DNA of 64,000 nt from Allobosea psychrotolerans (lineage in GTDB: Bacteria; Pseudomonadota; Alphaproteobacteria; Rhizobiales; Beijerinckiaceae), in the NCBI RefSeq assembly GCF_002917105.1, contig NZ_PQFZ01000010.1:162103-226102 (forward strand). Direction: 5' to 3'. Of the stretch, positions 33,126 through 43,362 are shown in pieces. Position numbers and translations under genes: made by a program. Position 1 is the first letter of the stretch, and each line of letters starts with the position of its first letter. The notes under the pieces were generated by a model. It ran no database searches. It saw only the letters and a program-made list of their open reading frames with translations, and was not told the DNA's origin.

Positions 33126-33292
33126 GGCGGTGTCCTTTCAGGCGAAGCAGGTGTTAGCCTATACCCGCTCGGGGCATCGACAAGCCGCCGCAGCGGATGC
33201 CCCGTCCCAGCGACATGCATTGACGCCCCCCTTGGCGATCTGCCAAAGCCCGAGGCTCATTTTTCCAATTCCTGGAGAGGACCGCCCTGATC

Positions 33293-35002
33293 ATGCCCGC
33301 CTTCGACCCCGCTCTTGTTGACGCCGCCCAGCGTTCGGCCGCCTGGCCGTTCGAGGAAGCACGCAAGCTCGTCGCGCGGATCGAGAAATCGGGCAAGAAA
33401 GAGGTGCTGTTCGAAACTGGCTACGGCCCGTCGGGCCTGCCGCATATCGGCACTTTCGGCGAGGTCGCGCGCACCTCGATGGTGCGCCATGCCTTCCGCG
33501 TGCTGACGGGCGATTCCGTTCCCACGCGCCTGATCGCCTTCTCCGACGACATGGACGGGCTGCGCAAGGTGCCCGACAATATGCCCAACAAGGAGCTGCT
33601 CGCCGCCAATCTCGGCAAGCCGCTCACCGAGGTGCCCGACCCCTTCGGCACGCATGACTCGTTCGGGCGCCACAACAATGCCCGCCTGCGCGCCTTTCTC
33701 GACCAGTTCGGCTTCGATTACGAGTTCAAGTCCTCGACCGATGCCTACAGGGCCGGCGAGTTCGACGCGACGCTGCTGAAGATCCTCGCCCGCTACGATG
33801 CGGTGATGAAGATCATGCTGGCGACATTGCGCGAGGAGCGCGCCGCGACTTATTCGCCCTTCCTGCCGATCCACCCCAGGACCCGCGTCGTCATGCAGGT
33901 GCCGATCGACGAGGTCGATGTCGCTGCCGGTACCATCGCCTGGGCCGATCCGGCCACGGGCGAGCGCTTCGTGACGCCCGTCACCGGCGGCCATGTCAAG
34001 CTGCAATGGAAGCCGGATTGGGCGATGCGCTGGACCGCGCTCGGCATCGATTACGAGATGGCCGGCAAGGATCTGATCGACTCGGTCAAGGTCTCCTCGG
34101 CGATCACGCGCGCGCTCGATGCAACCCCGCCCGAGGGCTTCAACTACGAGCTCTTCCTCGACGAGCAGGGCCAGAAGATCTCGAAGTCGAAGGGCAACGG
34201 CCTGACCATCGACGAGTGGCTGACCTATGCCAGCCCCGAGAGCCTGTCGCTGTTCATGTATTCGCGTCCGCGCGAGGCCAAGAAGCTGCATTTCGACGTC
34301 ATTCCGCGCGCGGTCGACGAATATCTGCAGTTCCTCGGCGGCTATGAGCGCCAGGACTGGAAAAATCGCCTCGGCAACCCGGTCTGGCACATCCACAATG
34401 GCGAGCCTCCCCAGCCGGAAATCATCGCCACCGGCGAAGGCGAGAACGCGACCAGGACGCAGATTACCTTCGGCCTGCTGATGAACCTCGTCGCGGTCGC
34501 GAATTCCGAGGACAAGGGCGTGCTCTGGGGCTTCCTGCAGCGCTATTCGCCTGCGATCTCGCCTGCCACCCATCCGCGCCTCGACGCGCTGGTCGGCTAC
34601 GCGATCGCCTATTTCCGCGATTTCGTGAAGCCGGCGAAGAGCTACCGCGCCGCCGACGAGACCGAACGCGCGGCCTTCCTCGCGCTCGACGCTGCGCTCG
34701 CAGCCCTGCCGCCGGACGCCACCGCCGAAATGGTCCAGGACACGGCGCTCGACGTCGCCCGCGCGGTTCCGCGCTACCAGAACCTCACCGCCAAGGGCGC
34801 GACGCCCGAGCGGCCCGGCGTCAGCGGCGACTGGTGGAAGGCGATCTACCAGGTGCTGTTCGGTGAGGATCAGGGCCCGCGCTTCGGCTCATTCGTGGCG
34901 ATCTACGGCATTCCCGAGACGCGCGCGCTGATCGCCAAGGCGCTTGCCGGCGAATTGGTGAGCGAACATGCGGCCTTCGTCGAGGCGCGCAAGGCGGGGT
35001 GA
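33293..35002 (+). CDS. lysK: Lysyl-tRNA synthetase, class I
   Basis: Class I lysyl-tRNA synthetase (LysK), 569 residues, charging tRNA-Lys; alphaproteobacteria commonly use this archaeal-type enzyme instead of class II LysS. The Rossmann HIGH motif is [10 protein letters not shown] near residue 49 and the KMSKS motif is KISKSKGNG near 296. The family segments [16 protein letters not shown] and [19 protein letters not shown] are present. The C-terminal anticodon-binding helical domain is complete. No other gene is co-transcribed with it; upstream 167 bases to the divergent M20 gene hold its promoter, in which I see no clear hexamers. Confidence 0.97.
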   Translation: MPAFDPALVDAAQRSAAWPFEEARKLVARIEKSGKKEVLFETGYGPSGLPHIGTFGEVARTSMVRHAFRVLTGDSVPTRLIAFSDDMDGLRKVPDNMPNKELLAANLGKPLTEVPDPFGTHDSFGRHNNARLRAFLDQFGFDYEFKSSTDAYRAGEFDATLLKILARYDAVMKIMLATLREERAATYSPFLPIHPRTRVVMQVPIDEVDVAAGTIAWADPATGERFVTPVTGGHVKLQWKPDWAMRWTALGIDYEMAGKDLIDSVKVSSAITRALDATPPEGFNYELFLDEQGQKISKSKGNGLTIDEWLTYASPESLSLFMYSRPREAKKLHFDVIPRAVDEYLQFLGGYERQDWKNRLGNPVWHIHNGEPPQPEIIATGEGENATRTQITFGLLMNLVAVANSEDKGVLWGFLQRYSPAISPATHPRLDALVGYAIAYFRDFVKPAKSYRAADETERAAFLALDAALAALPPDATAEMVQDTALDVARAVPRYQNLTAKGATPERPGVSGDWWKAIYQVLFGEDQGPRFGSFVAIYGIPETRALIAKALAGELVSEHAAFVEARKAG

Positions 35003-35009
35003 CATTCGA

Positions 35010-35091
35010 CATTGCGAGCGTGAGCCGAAGCATTCCAGGAAGGTTCGCCCAGCCTTGGATTGCTTCGTCGCTGTCGCTTCTCGCAATGACG
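35010..35091. repeat. Intergenic palindrome, family B full unit
   Basis: CATTGCGAGCGTGAGCCGAA at the left pairs with TTCTCGCAATGACG at the right, and GAAGCATTCCAGG pairs partially with CCTTGGATTGCTTCG, forming a long imperfect stem. It begins eight bases after the lysK stop. Related units are at 27495-27585 and 63883-63921. Confidence 0.85.
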
Positions 35092-35117
35092 AAAGCAGTG
35101 CAGCGGGAGGACCTTGA

Positions 35118-35801
35118 ATGAGCGACGCCGCCGAAGCCGTCGAACGCGCCATTGCCTCCCGCCGCGCCGTCCGCGCCTTCCTGCCCGATCCTGTCGAGCC
35201 CAAACTCGTCCGGCGCATCCTGGCGGTCGCGGCGCAGGCGCCGAGCGGCACCAACATGCAGCCCTGGAAGGTTCGGGTGATCGGCCCCGACAGCCGCGCC
35301 CGGCTGGAGGCCGCCCTGCTCGCAGCGCTGGATTCGCCGGATCTGCCGGCGGCGGAGGAGTATCGCTATTATCCCGAGAGCTTCCGCGAGCCCTATCTCT
35401 CGCGGCGCCGCAAGGTCGGCTGGGATCTCTACGGCCTGCTCGGCGTCAAGAAGGGCGATGTCGCGGGCATGCGGCGCCAGACCGCGGCAAACTTACGTTT
35501 CTTCGACGCGCCGGTCGCGCTGATGGTGACGATCGACCGCGATCTCGAAATCGGCTCCTGGCTCGATCTCGGCATGTTCGTCCAGAACATCCTGATCGCG
35601 GCACAGGGGCATGGGCTGAACTCCTGCCCGCAGGCGATCTTCGCTCGCTTCCACCCGGTGGTGCGGCGCGAACTTGCCATCCCCGAGAACGAGGTGGTGG
35701 TCTGCGGCATCGCCATCGGCAAGGTCGATCCCGACGCTCCCGCCAATGCCCTCGTGCCGGAGCGTGAACCGGTCGAGGCTTTCACGACCTGGCTCGCTTA
35801 G
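35118..35801 (+). CDS. Nitroreductase family protein
   Basis: An FMN-dependent NAD(P)H oxidoreductase of the nitroreductase superfamily, 227 residues. FMN contacts are RRAVRAFLPDP at 14-24 and AAQAPSGTNMQPWKVRVIG near 44-62, plus GHGLNSCPQAIFARF and VCGIAIGKVDPDAPAN in the second half. RBS GGGAGGACCTTG precedes the ATG. These proteins reduce nitroaromatics, quinones or enones in vitro; the physiological substrate is unknown. It stands alone between two repeat elements. Confidence 0.9.
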   Translation: MSDAAEAVERAIASRRAVRAFLPDPVEPKLVRRILAVAAQAPSGTNMQPWKVRVIGPDSRARLEAALLAALDSPDLPAAEEYRYYPESFREPYLSRRRKVGWDLYGLLGVKKGDVAGMRRQTAANLRFFDAPVALMVTIDRDLEIGSWLDLGMFVQNILIAAQGHGLNSCPQAIFARFHPVVRRELAIPENEVVVCGIAIGKVDPDAPANALVPEREPVEAFTTWLA

Positions 35802-35912
35802 AGCATTGCGCGAAAAAGTGGGTACCGGTTTTCGCGTGAGCAATGCTCTCAAACTTTAAGAGTCGATCCCGTTGCATTCGGACGGTTCCCTCCGAATGCA
35901 ACGGGATCTGAG
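35801..35912. repeat. Rhizobial intergenic palindrome, family A copy 3
   Basis: The first dyad is AGAGCATTGCGCGAAAAAGT with GGGTACCGGTTTTCGCGTGA and GCAATGCTCT. A second dyad has ATCCCGTTGCATTCGGA and TCCGAATGCAACGGGAT arms around CGGTTCCC. The core AAAAAGTGGGTACCGGTTTT links it to the copies at 3389 and 21937, but the second dyad differs. It sits between converging genes. Confidence 0.87.
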
Positions 35913-35917
35913 CAGGC

Positions 35918-36913
35918 TCAGGCGCCGGGCCGGCCATCGAGCGAAGCCTTCGGCGTGCTCTTCCTGATGCTCTTCAGGAGCGGCGCGACACCAAAATGCG
36001 TCGCAAGGACCGCGACCGCGCCGATCAGCAATCCAAACACCGCCGAAAGCCCCGCCGTCACCAGCCATTCGACCGCAGCCGCGAACATGGTCACGACACG
36101 GCCACCGGCCGTCGCGAGATCGTGGATGACGTGTTCGAGGCCAGTCAGCCCATAGCCGGCAAAGCCGTGAACGATGATGCCTCCGCCGACCCAGAGCATG
36201 GCGATCGTGCCGACCGCGCCGAGGAGGTTGAGGAAATACGGCATGCCGACGACGAGGCCGCGCCCCAGCAGGCGCACGGGCGCAAGGCGCCGCTTCGCCA
36301 GCGCCACGCCGACATCGTCCGCCTTCACGATCAGCGCGACGATGCCATAGACGAAGGCGGTCATGCCGAGGCCGACTACGGCCATCACCACCGCCTGCGT
36401 CCCAAACGACGCTTCCGAGACGCTGGCGAGCGTGATCGCCATGATCTCGGCGGAGAGGATGAGATCGGTCTTGATCGCGCCGCTGATCTTCTGGTTCTCA
36501 AGCGCCTTGGGGTCGAGCGGTTCGCCATCCGCCGCCGCTTCGCCATGCCCGGCATGCGGCAGGACGCGCTCGATCAGCTTTTCCGCGCCCTCATAGCAGA
36601 GATAGACGCCGCCGATCATCAGCAGCGGCGGAATTGCCCAGGGCGCGACGAGCGTCAGCACCAGCGCCGCGGGCAGCAGGATCAGGAGCTTGTTCTTGAG
36701 CGAACCGAGTGCGATCCGCCAGATGATCGGCAATTCGCGATCGGCCGCGAAACCGACCGCATAGCGCGGCGTCACGGCCGCATCGTCGATGACGATGCCG
36801 GCCGCCTTGGCCGAGGCCTTGGCAGCCTGGGAGGCGGCATCGTCGAGCGAAGCCGCCGCGACATTCGCCAATCCAGTGATATCGTCGAGCAGGGCAAACA
36901 GACCTGAACTCAC
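35918..36913 (-). CDS. DUF808 family inner-membrane protein
   Basis: A 331-residue polytopic membrane protein of the DUF808 (E. coli YedI-like) family, function unknown. The conserved N-terminus SSGLFALLDDITGLANVAA follows a GTG start; GGGAGG lies five bases before it. An ATG at 36955 would add 14 residues, not seen in the family. KVAAKAAGIVIDDAAVTPRY-like (here KASAKAAGIVIDDAAVTPRY), ELPIIWRIALGSLKNKLLIL and GGVYLCYEGAEK are family matches. Hydrophobic segments fall at about 85-115, 165-215, 235-265 and 285-320. Confidence 0.87.
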   Translation of the reverse strand: MSSGLFALLDDITGLANVAAASLDDAASQAAKASAKAAGIVIDDAAVTPRYAVGFAADRELPIIWRIALGSLKNKLLILLPAALVLTLVAPWAIPPLLMIGGVYLCYEGAEKLIERVLPHAGHGEAAADGEPLDPKALENQKISGAIKTDLILSAEIMAITLASVSEASFGTQAVVMAVVGLGMTAFVYGIVALIVKADDVGVALAKRRLAPVRLLGRGLVVGMPYFLNLLGAVGTIAMLWVGGGIIVHGFAGYGLTGLEHVIHDLATAGGRVVTMFAAAVEWLVTAGLSAVFGLLIGAVAVLATHFGVAPLLKSIRKSTPKASLDGRPGA

Positions 36914-36996
36914 GGAGGCCTCCCATGCCGCTTCTGCCGCAATGCAGCGAAACAAGCACGAATGGCCCTGATATGACAGCGCCGGGGTAAGATCGG

Positions 36997-37785
36997 TTAG
37001 GAGAAAGCCACCGCAACCCGCCCAAGCACGCCGAAATCGGCGTCGAGCCTGTCTCCGGGTGAAATCGCGATCGGCACGAGGCAGGTTCCCGTCGTCACCA
37101 CCTCGCCTGCTTTCAGCACCACGCGAAGGGCGGAGAGTTCGTTGACCAGCCAGGTCAGCGCGATGCGTGGATCGCCCAGCACATTGGCGCCAAGTCCTTC
37201 CTGATCCTGCCGGCCCGGCATGCGCGCGACCGGCCGGAATGCCGCGAGATCAAGCCCACGCCACGCCGCTCCCGTGCTTTCCCCAAGCACGAATTCATGG
37301 GCGCAGCCATTATCGGCAACGAGCTGGACGCCGCCAGCCGCGGCGAAATCTACGAAGCGCGAATCCGGCAGCTCGATCGCGGGGTGAAGGCTCTCGACCG
37401 CCGCCAAAACCTCGTCCTGCGAATAGACCGTCTCGCGCGGCGCCAGATCGCGACCCATCCGGAAAGCGAATTCGAGTTCAGCCACGCGCATGGCGTTGCC
37501 GCTGAGCGAGGTGGTCGCGCCATCCGCCAGCACACGCTCGGCAAGAATCCGTCCAGCGAGCGGTCCGCCAACACCGATATGCGCCTGTCCTGCCTTGCTG
37601 GTGGCGGCGATCTTCCAGCCGAACAGCGGCGACGCGCTGCTCTGTTCCAGCAGCGCCTGCATGCCATAGGCTTCGCGCAGATCCGCCGGGCGCAGAACCT
37701 CCGGCATCTCCGCGCATTTCGTTCCCCCGCGCCAATGCGCGAGCAGGAAAGCCGTCGCCGCCGGCAGCTTGTCGTCCGGACTCAT
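36997..37785 (-). CDS. 2-keto-4-pentenoate hydratase-like protein
   Basis: A 262-residue member of the fumarylacetoacetate hydrolase-fold family nearest to 2-keto-4-pentenoate hydratases (MhpD/DmpE type). The fold marks are LREAYGMQALL near 32-42, FGWKIAATSKAGQAHIGVGG near 55, the metal-binding VAELEFAFRMGRDL near 103, HPAIELPDSRF and TTGTCLVPIAISPGDRLDAD at the C-terminus. Its ATG overlaps the stop of the small acyl-CoA dehydrogenase gene by four bases, placing it last in the beta-oxidation operon. It could hydrate an unsaturated keto acid, but a role in pimelate-type oxidation is not established. Confidence 0.82.
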   Translation of the reverse strand: MSPDDKLPAATAFLLAHWRGGTKCAEMPEVLRPADLREAYGMQALLEQSSASPLFGWKIAATSKAGQAHIGVGGPLAGRILAERVLADGATTSLSGNAMRVAELEFAFRMGRDLAPRETVYSQDEVLAAVESLHPAIELPDSRFVDFAAAGGVQLVADNGCAHEFVLGESTGAAWRGLDLAAFRPVARMPGRQDQEGLGANVLGDPRIALTWLVNELSALRVVLKAGEVVTTGTCLVPIAISPGDRLDADFGVLGRVAVAFS

Positions 37786-38945
37786 GCCGCCAACCCGCCC
37801 GCCGCCAGCCCTCCCGCTACGTCAACTCGGCGCAGATGATGCGCGGTATCGCCGAACAGGCTCTCGATCATGGTCAGGCGCTTGAAGTAATGCGCGCCGA
37901 GATACTCCATCGTCATGCCGATGCCGCCATGGAGCTGCACCGCCTCCTGGCCGACGATGCGGCAGGAGCGGTTGATCTGCACCTTGACGGCCGAGAGCGC
38001 CGCGCCGCGCTCGGCGGCGTCGTCGTGCTCCACCATCATCGCCGCATAGGCCGCCATCGAGCGCGCCTGCTCCAGTGCGATCAGCATATCGACGGCACGG
38101 TGTTGCAGCACCTGGAAATTGCCGATCGGCGCGCCGAATTGCTGGCGCGTCTTGAGATACTCCACCGTCAGCCCATGCAGGGCTTCCATGATGCCGACAG
38201 CCTCGGCCGCGAGCGCGGCGATGGCGAATTCGCAGACGCGCTCCAGGATCGGCAGGCCCCGGTCCAGCGGACCGATCAATTCGGCGGCCCCGACCTGAAC
38301 GCCCGACAGCGCGATCTCGGCCGCGCGCCCGCCATCCTGCGTCGCATAGCCATGGATCTTCACGCCGGGCGCGTCGGCCGCGACCAGGAACAGGCTGATG
38401 CCCTCGCGGTCACGCCGGTTGCCTGATGTCCGGGCACTGACGACGAGATGCTGGGCGCTGTCGCCATTGATGACGACGCTCTTGGCGCCTTCCAGAACGA
38501 AGCCGTCGCCCGCTTTGCGCGTCGTGGTCGCGACGTCGTTGAGGTCGTAGCGCGACTGCTTCTCGGTGAAGGCCAGCGCCAGCCTCGAGCTGCCCTCGAC
38601 GATGCCGGGAATGATGCGCTGCTTGAGCTCATCCGAGCCGCCCAACCTGACCGCGCCGCCGCCGAGCACGACGGTCGCGAGATAAGGCTCCAGCGCCAGC
38701 CCCCTGCCCAGCGCCTCCATCACCACCAGCGTCTCGACCGGCCCGCCGCCGAAGCCGCCCTCCTCCTCCGTGAAGGGGATGCCGAGCAGTCCCATCTCGG
38801 CGAATTGCGCCCAGCTCTTCTCGCTGAAGCCGAGCGGCCCAGTGCCTTGCGCCTTGCGCTGTTCGAGCGAGCCATAGGTCGCAGCCACGAGCCGCTCGAC
38901 ACCGTCCTTGAGCTGCGTCTGTTCGGAAGAGAGATCGAAATCCAT
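37782..38945 (-). CDS. pimD: Acyl-CoA dehydrogenase, PimD-like small subunit
   Basis: A 387-residue acyl-CoA dehydrogenase, probably the smaller partner of the adjacent dehydrogenase. FAD/substrate segments MGLLGIPFTEEEGGFGGGPV, LALAFTEKQSRYDL, KTRQQFGAPIGNFQVLQHRA and EAVQLHGGIGMTMEY are present, with an ending HYFKRLTMIESLFGDTAHHL typical of the small subunit of two-protein dehydrogenases. In Rhodopseudomonas palustris PimC and PimD form pimeloyl-CoA dehydrogenase. Gene order here (hydratase/dehydrogenase, ligase, thiolase, large, small) is the same, which supports the name. It transfers electrons to ETF, which is not in the window. Confidence 0.78.
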   Translation of the reverse strand: MDFDLSSEQTQLKDGVERLVAATYGSLEQRKAQGTGPLGFSEKSWAQFAEMGLLGIPFTEEEGGFGGGPVETLVVMEALGRGLALEPYLATVVLGGGAVRLGGSDELKQRIIPGIVEGSSRLALAFTEKQSRYDLNDVATTTRKAGDGFVLEGAKSVVINGDSAQHLVVSARTSGNRRDREGISLFLVAADAPGVKIHGYATQDGGRAAEIALSGVQVGAAELIGPLDRGLPILERVCEFAIAALAAEAVGIMEALHGLTVEYLKTRQQFGAPIGNFQVLQHRAVDMLIALEQARSMAAYAAMMVEHDDAAERGAALSAVKVQINRSCRIVGQEAVQLHGGIGMTMEYLGAHYFKRLTMIESLFGDTAHHLRRVDVAGGLAAGGLAA

Positions 38946-38975
38946 GGCGCACCCGCGTGAGATAGCTTGAGAATT

Positions 38976-39073
38976 CGCCAGCGTGAGTCGGCTGGCGTGG
39001 TTTTCGAGAACCGGAACGGAGCGGACATGTGTCCGTGAGCACCGGAAGCGCAGAAGGCCGCGTCAGACGGCCT
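38976..39073. repeat. Three consecutive hairpins between pimC and pimD
   Basis: Short inverted repeats follow one another: CGCCAGC/GCTGGCG (38976-38982, 38991-38997), CGGAC/GTCCG (39022-39026, 39031-39035) and AGGCCG/CGGCCT (39055-39060, 39068-39073). This mosaic differs from families A-D. It occupies most of the 152-base gap inside the operon. Confidence 0.65.
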
Positions 39074-39097
39074 CGCTGGTAGAATTATCGAGCTGTC

Positions 39098-40297
39098 TCA
39101 CAGTCCGAGCACCGCTTTCGCGATGATATTCTTCTGGATCTCGTTCGAGCCGCCATAGATCGAGACCTTGCGGTTGTTGAAATAGCTCGCCGCCGCCGCA
39201 TCCGCCCAGTCATAGTCGAACGGCCAGTCATTGGTCAGGTCGCCCGAGCGCACCGGAGCAGCCAGCGCGAAGGGCCCGGCCACCTCGAGCAAAAGCTCCG
39301 TCGTCGCCTGCTGGAGCTGCGAGCCCTTGATCTTCAGGATCGAGGAGGCGGGGTCGGGCTTGTTGGGATCGCGCTTGCCTTGCGCCGCGACGACCCGCAT
39401 CTGCGTGATCTCCAGCGCCTTCAATTCGATCTCGACCTCGGCCACCCGCTCGCGGAAATCGCGGTCGTCCCAAAGCGTGCCTTCGCCCGCCGGCATCTCC
39501 TTCGCCAGGCGCTTGATCCGCGCCAGCCGTTCCTTGGACAGACCGATGCGGGCGATGCCGGTGCGCTCGTTCGCCAGCAGGAACTTGGCGTAATCCCAGC
39601 CCTTGTTCTCCTCGCCGACCAGGTTCTCGACCGGCACCTTCACATTGTCGAAGAAGACCTCGTTGACCTCGTGGCGCCCCTCGAGCGTGATGATGGGCCT
39701 GACCGTGATGCCCGGCGTCTTCATGTCGATCAGGATGAAGGAGATGCCCGCCTGCTTCTTGGCAGCAGGGTCGGTGCGCACCAGGCAGAAGATCCAGTCG
39801 GCATATTGGCCAAGCGTCGTCCAGGTCTTCTGGCCGTTGACGATGTAGTGGTCGCCCTCGCGCACCGCCTTGGTCTTGAGCGAGGCGAGGTCGGAACCCG
39901 CGCCGGGTTCGGAGAAGCCCTGGCACCACCACTCATCGAGATTGGCGATCTTGGCGAGATGCTTTTCCTTCTGCGCCTGATTGCCGAAAGCGGCGATCAC
40001 CGGGCCGACCATGTAGCAGTTGAACTGCAGCGGCAGCGGCACGGCAGCCAGCAGCATCTCCTCGGTGAAGATATAGCGCTGGATCGGCGTCCAGTCCTGC
40101 CCGCCCCATTCCCTGGGCCAATGCGGCACGGCCCAGCCCTTGGCGTTCAGCACGCGCTGCGAGGTGATGTAATCCTCGCGCGTCATGCCGCGGCCTTCGG
40201 AAACCTTCTTGCGGATCTCGGCCGGAACTTCGGTACGGAAGAACTGCCGCACCTCGTCGCGGAACGCGATCTCCTCAGGCGTGAAGCGAAGGTCCAT
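39098..40297 (-). CDS. pimC: Acyl-CoA dehydrogenase, PimC-like large subunit
   Basis: A 399-residue acyl-CoA dehydrogenase. WPREWGGQDWTPIQRYIFTE, WCQGFSEPGAGSDLASLKTK, ITLEGRHEVNEVFFDNVKVP and the C-terminal SIYGGSNEIQKNIIAKAVLG are the flavin/substrate motifs. The YGGSNEIQ ending, with Gly where medium-chain enzymes carry the catalytic Glu of the YEGT motif, is the pattern I associate with FadE17/28- and PimC-like large subunits. It likely works with the small subunit encoded downstream to desaturate a dicarboxylyl-CoA such as pimeloyl-CoA. A family C repeat separates it from the thiolase gene. Confidence 0.8.
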   Translation of the reverse strand: MDLRFTPEEIAFRDEVRQFFRTEVPAEIRKKVSEGRGMTREDYITSQRVLNAKGWAVPHWPREWGGQDWTPIQRYIFTEEMLLAAVPLPLQFNCYMVGPVIAAFGNQAQKEKHLAKIANLDEWWCQGFSEPGAGSDLASLKTKAVREGDHYIVNGQKTWTTLGQYADWIFCLVRTDPAAKKQAGISFILIDMKTPGITVRPIITLEGRHEVNEVFFDNVKVPVENLVGEENKGWDYAKFLLANERTGIARIGLSKERLARIKRLAKEMPAGEGTLWDDRDFRERVAEVEIELKALEITQMRVVAAQGKRDPNKPDPASSILKIKGSQLQQATTELLLEVAGPFALAAPVRSGDLTNDWPFDYDWADAAAASYFNNRKVSIYGGSNEIQKNIIAKAVLGL

Positions 40298-40332
40298 CTC
40301 AGTTTCCTCTTGTCGCTGCGCTCAGAAACACC

Positions 40333-40443
40333 CCGTCATCCAGGACAAGCGGCGAAGCCGCGCAGCTCCGGAATCCATCATAGGACTCGACGGAGCCCCA
40401 TGATGGATCCCGGGACGAGCTTCGCTCGCCCAGGATGACGGCG
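40333..40443. repeat. Intergenic palindrome, family C full unit
   Basis: CCGTCATCCAGGACAAGC at the left end and CGCCCAGGATGACGGCG at the right end form the outer arms. GGAATCCATCATAGGACTCG and ATGATGGATCCCGGGACGAG form an inner dyad. It lies between the thiolase and large dehydrogenase genes of the minus-strand operon. Confidence 0.87.
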
Positions 40444-40462
40444 TGGTTCGAGCGCAAACTCA

Positions 40463-41650
40463 TCAGCCCTGATTGATTTCGAACAGGCCGGCACAGCCCA
40501 TGCCGCCCGCGACGCACATGGTGACGACGGCATAGCGCGCCTTGCGGCGGCGGCCCTCCAGCAGCGCATGGCCGACGAGGCGCGCCCCGCTCATGCCGAA
40601 GGGATGGCCGATCGCGATCGCGCCGCCATTGACGTTGACCTTCTCGGGATCGATGCCGAGCACATCGCGGCAATAGAGCGACTGCGAGGCGAAGGCCTCG
40701 TTCAGCTCCCAGAGATCGATGTCGGAGACGGTCAGGCCGTTGCGCTCCAGCAGGCGCGGCACGGCGAAGACCGGACCGATGCCCATCTCGTCGGGCTCGC
40801 AGCCGGCCGAGGCAAAGCCGCGGAAGGTGCCGAGCGGCGCAAGACCGCGCCGCGCCGCCTCCTTGGCCGACATCACCACGCTGGCCGAGGCCCCGTCCGA
40901 GAGCTGGCTGGCATTGCCGGCGGTGACGAACTGGTCCTCGCCACGCACGGGCTTGAGCTTGAGCAGGCCTTCCAGCGTCGTATCGGGCCGGTTGCCCTCG
41001 TCCTTGGACAGCGTCACCTCTTCCTGGCGCACCTCGCCGCTCGCCTTGTCGGTCACCGCCATGACCGCGCTCATCGGCACGATCTCGTCGTCGAAAAGCT
41101 GGCGCTGCTGGGCCGAGGCCGTGCGGCGCTGGCTCTCCAGCGAGAATTCATCCTGGCGCTCCCGCGAGATGCCGTAGCGCTGCGCGACATTATCGGCGGT
41201 CTCGATCATCGAGGTGTAGATCGTCGGCTTGTTGGCCATCAGCCAGTCGTTCTGGGTCAGGTCGCGCCTGACCACCGGCTGCACGAGGCTGATCGACTCG
41301 ACGCCGCCGCCGACCGCGACCGGCACGCCGTCCAGGATCACGCGCCGCGCCGCATGGGCGATCGCCTCCAGACCCGAGGCGCAGAAGCGGCTGACCGTGA
41401 CGCCGGCCGACTGCACCGGGATGCCGGCGACGAGCGCCGCATGGCGTGCGACATTGCCGCCGGTCGCGGCTTCCGGATAGCCGCAGCCCAGCACCACCTC
41501 CTCGATCGCCTCGGGCTCGACCTTGGCGCGGGCGAGTGCGTGACGGATCGCATGGGCGGCCATATCGGCGCCGCGGAGCTGGTTGAAGGCGCCGCGATAG
41601 GCCTTGCCGATCGGGGTGCGGGCAGTGGAGACGATGACGGCTTCGGTCAT
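40463..41650 (-). CDS. pimB: Acyl-CoA thiolase (PimB-like)
   Basis: A 395-residue degradative thiolase (acetyl-CoA acyltransferase). The nucleophile Cys is in [20 protein letters not shown] (about 90), the catalytic His is in [20 protein letters not shown] (about 348) and the second Cys is in [35 protein letters not shown] begins the protein. Full length, no damage. It splits the 3-keto-acyl-CoA made by the upstream multifunctional enzyme. Lies 14 bases after the ligase gene, so co-transcribed. Confidence 0.9.
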   Translation of the reverse strand: MTEAVIVSTARTPIGKAYRGAFNQLRGADMAAHAIRHALARAKVEPEAIEEVVLGCGYPEAATGGNVARHAALVAGIPVQSAGVTVSRFCASGLEAIAHAARRVILDGVPVAVGGGVESISLVQPVVRRDLTQNDWLMANKPTIYTSMIETADNVAQRYGISRERQDEFSLESQRRTASAQQRQLFDDEIVPMSAVMAVTDKASGEVRQEEVTLSKDEGNRPDTTLEGLLKLKPVRGEDQFVTAGNASQLSDGASASVVMSAKEAARRGLAPLGTFRGFASAGCEPDEMGIGPVFAVPRLLERNGLTVSDIDLWELNEAFASQSLYCRDVLGIDPEKVNVNGGAIAIGHPFGMSGARLVGHALLEGRRRKARYAVVTMCVAGGMGCAGLFEINQG

Positions 41651-41664
41651 GGGCTGAGCTTGTC

Positions 41665-43362
41665 CTATGCGACGGAATCGGTGGCGGCCGAGGCCGCCTG
41701 TTTCTGTTTTTCCTCGGCCACCAGCACTTTGGCCAGCAGCTTGCCGGCGGCGCTGCGCGGCAGGCTCTCGCGGAATTCGAGCGCGCGCGGCATTTCGTGC
41801 CGCCCGAGCCGGTCCTTCAGGAAGGCGGAGAGCTCTTCCAGCGAAAACGGCGCATGGCCGGCCTTCAGCTTGACGAAGGCCTTGGCGGCCTGGCCGCGAT
41901 AGGCGTCATCGACGCCGATCACGACGACCTCCTGCACCGCCGGGTGCTCGTAGATCGCGCTCTCGATCGCGACGGGATAGACGTTGTAGCCGCTTGAAAT
42001 GATCATGTTCTTGCGGCGGTCGACGATCTCGAACAGCCCGTCCTCGTCCATCCGGCCGAGATCGCCGGTCAGGAACCAGCCCTCGTGGAAGGCCTCCTGC
42101 GTCGCGGCCTCGTCATCGAGATAGCCCTTGAAGACATTGGGGCCCTTGATCGCGATCTCGCCGATCTCTCCAGGCGGAAAGTCGTCGCGCTCGGGCTCGA
42201 GCGAGACGATCTTCATGGTGATGCCCGGCAAGGGCACGCCGATCAGCCCCGGGCGCGGTTTGGCGTCGCGGGGTACGCGCGAGCCGGCCGGCGCAGTCTC
42301 GGTCATGCCCCAGCCATTATTGAGCCGGACGCCGAGAATGCCTTCGAGCTTCGTCTGCACGTCGAAGGGCAGCGGCGCGCCGCCGGAGACGCAGGAGCGC
42401 AGCGAGGAGAAGTCGACAGCTTCGACCCCTTCGCGGTTCAACAGCGCGAACCACATCGTCGGCACGCCGGAGAACAGCGTGGCGCGCTTCACCGAAATAT
42501 CGGCGATCAGCGTCTCCACATCGAAGCGCTGGCGCAGCAGGATCTCGTTGCCGTCGCGGATATGGCGCAGCAGCAGCGTCGTCAGCGCGTAGATGTGGAA
42601 CAGCGGCAACACGCAGATCGTCTTCTGCGCGCCGGGCTCCAGCGGCTCGCCATCGGTCCAGAGCCGATAGATGTTCACCGCGGAGACGAGATTGCCATGG
42701 CTCAGCATCGCCGCCTTGGGCAGGCCGGTGGTGCCGCCGGTGAACTGCAGCAGCATGACGTCATCGGGCGAGACGACAGGCCATGACGCCGGTGGAGCCG
42801 CGTCCATGAGATCGTCGAGCCGGGCGACGCTCGCCTGGTTCGGGATCGCCAGCGGCGCGGCCTCGCCCGGCCCCCAGCGGCCATCCTCGCCGACGAGCAG
42901 GCGCGGCACGGCGCCTGCCTCCAGCAGCTTCAGCGCGTTCGGCAGGAAACCCGGCAGATTGGTCGTGATCAACCGGCCCGGCTTCGTCACCTTGAGCTTG
43001 TGCTCCAGTTCGCGCGGCGCATCGAGCGCCGAGAGATGCACCACGCTCGCCCCACAGCGCGCGATGGCGAAGAAGGCGACCGGGTGCCACAGCGTGTTGG
43101 GCAAGAGCAGCGCGACGCGGTCGCCGGGCTTGACGCCGTCAGCGATCAGTCCGGCCGCCAGCTGCGCGACCATCGCGTCCAATTCGGCAAAGCGCGCCCG
43201 GCGCTCGCGGAACTCGATCGCGGGCGCATCCGGGCGCGCCGCCACGGCGGCAGCCAGCAGATCCGGCACGATGCCGGTCTCGACGCTCGCCTCCCAGTCG
43301 CAGGCTTTGGGAAAGCGTTGCTGCCAGACCGGCCGCGGGCCGGAATTCCCGGCCGCGCTCAT
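41665..43362 (-). CDS. pimA: Acyl-CoA ligase (PimA-like)
   Basis: A 565-residue AMP-forming acyl-CoA synthetase. Motif A3 is [20 protein letters not shown] near 215-234. [36 protein letters not shown] and the hinge/lysine regions [20 protein letters not shown] and [12 protein letters not shown] complete the ANL fold. In this operon it should activate the acid substrate, by analogy with PimA a C7-C14 dicarboxylate; monocarboxylate fatty acids are the alternative. The start overlaps the multifunctional enzyme's stop (ATGA). C-terminal tail rich in Lys/Ala. Confidence 0.85.
   Translation of the reverse strand: MSAAGNSGPRPVWQQRFPKACDWEASVETGIVPDLLAAAVAARPDAPAIEFRERRARFAELDAMVAQLAAGLIADGVKPGDRVALLLPNTLWHPVAFFAIARCGASVVHLSALDAPRELEHKLKVTKPGRLITTNLPGFLPNALKLLEAGAVPRLLVGEDGRWGPGEAAPLAIPNQASVARLDDLMDAAPPASWPVVSPDDVMLLQFTGGTTGLPKAAMLSHGNLVSAVNIYRLWTDGEPLEPGAQKTICVLPLFHIYALTTLLLRHIRDGNEILLRQRFDVETLIADISVKRATLFSGVPTMWFALLNREGVEAVDFSSLRSCVSGGAPLPFDVQTKLEGILGVRLNNGWGMTETAPAGSRVPRDAKPRPGLIGVPLPGITMKIVSLEPERDDFPPGEIGEIAIKGPNVFKGYLDDEAATQEAFHEGWFLTGDLGRMDEDGLFEIVDRRKNMIISSGYNVYPVAIESAIYEHPAVQEVVVIGVDDAYRGQAAKAFVKLKAGHAPFSLEELSAFLKDRLGRHEMPRALEFRESLPRSAAGKLLAKVLVAEEKQKQAASAATDSVA

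Noticed and set aside
33126..33292. T-box or other tRNA-sensing leader before lysK
   Set aside because: No T-box core sequence or terminator/antiterminator pair is visible in this short gap, and such leaders are rare in Proteobacteria.
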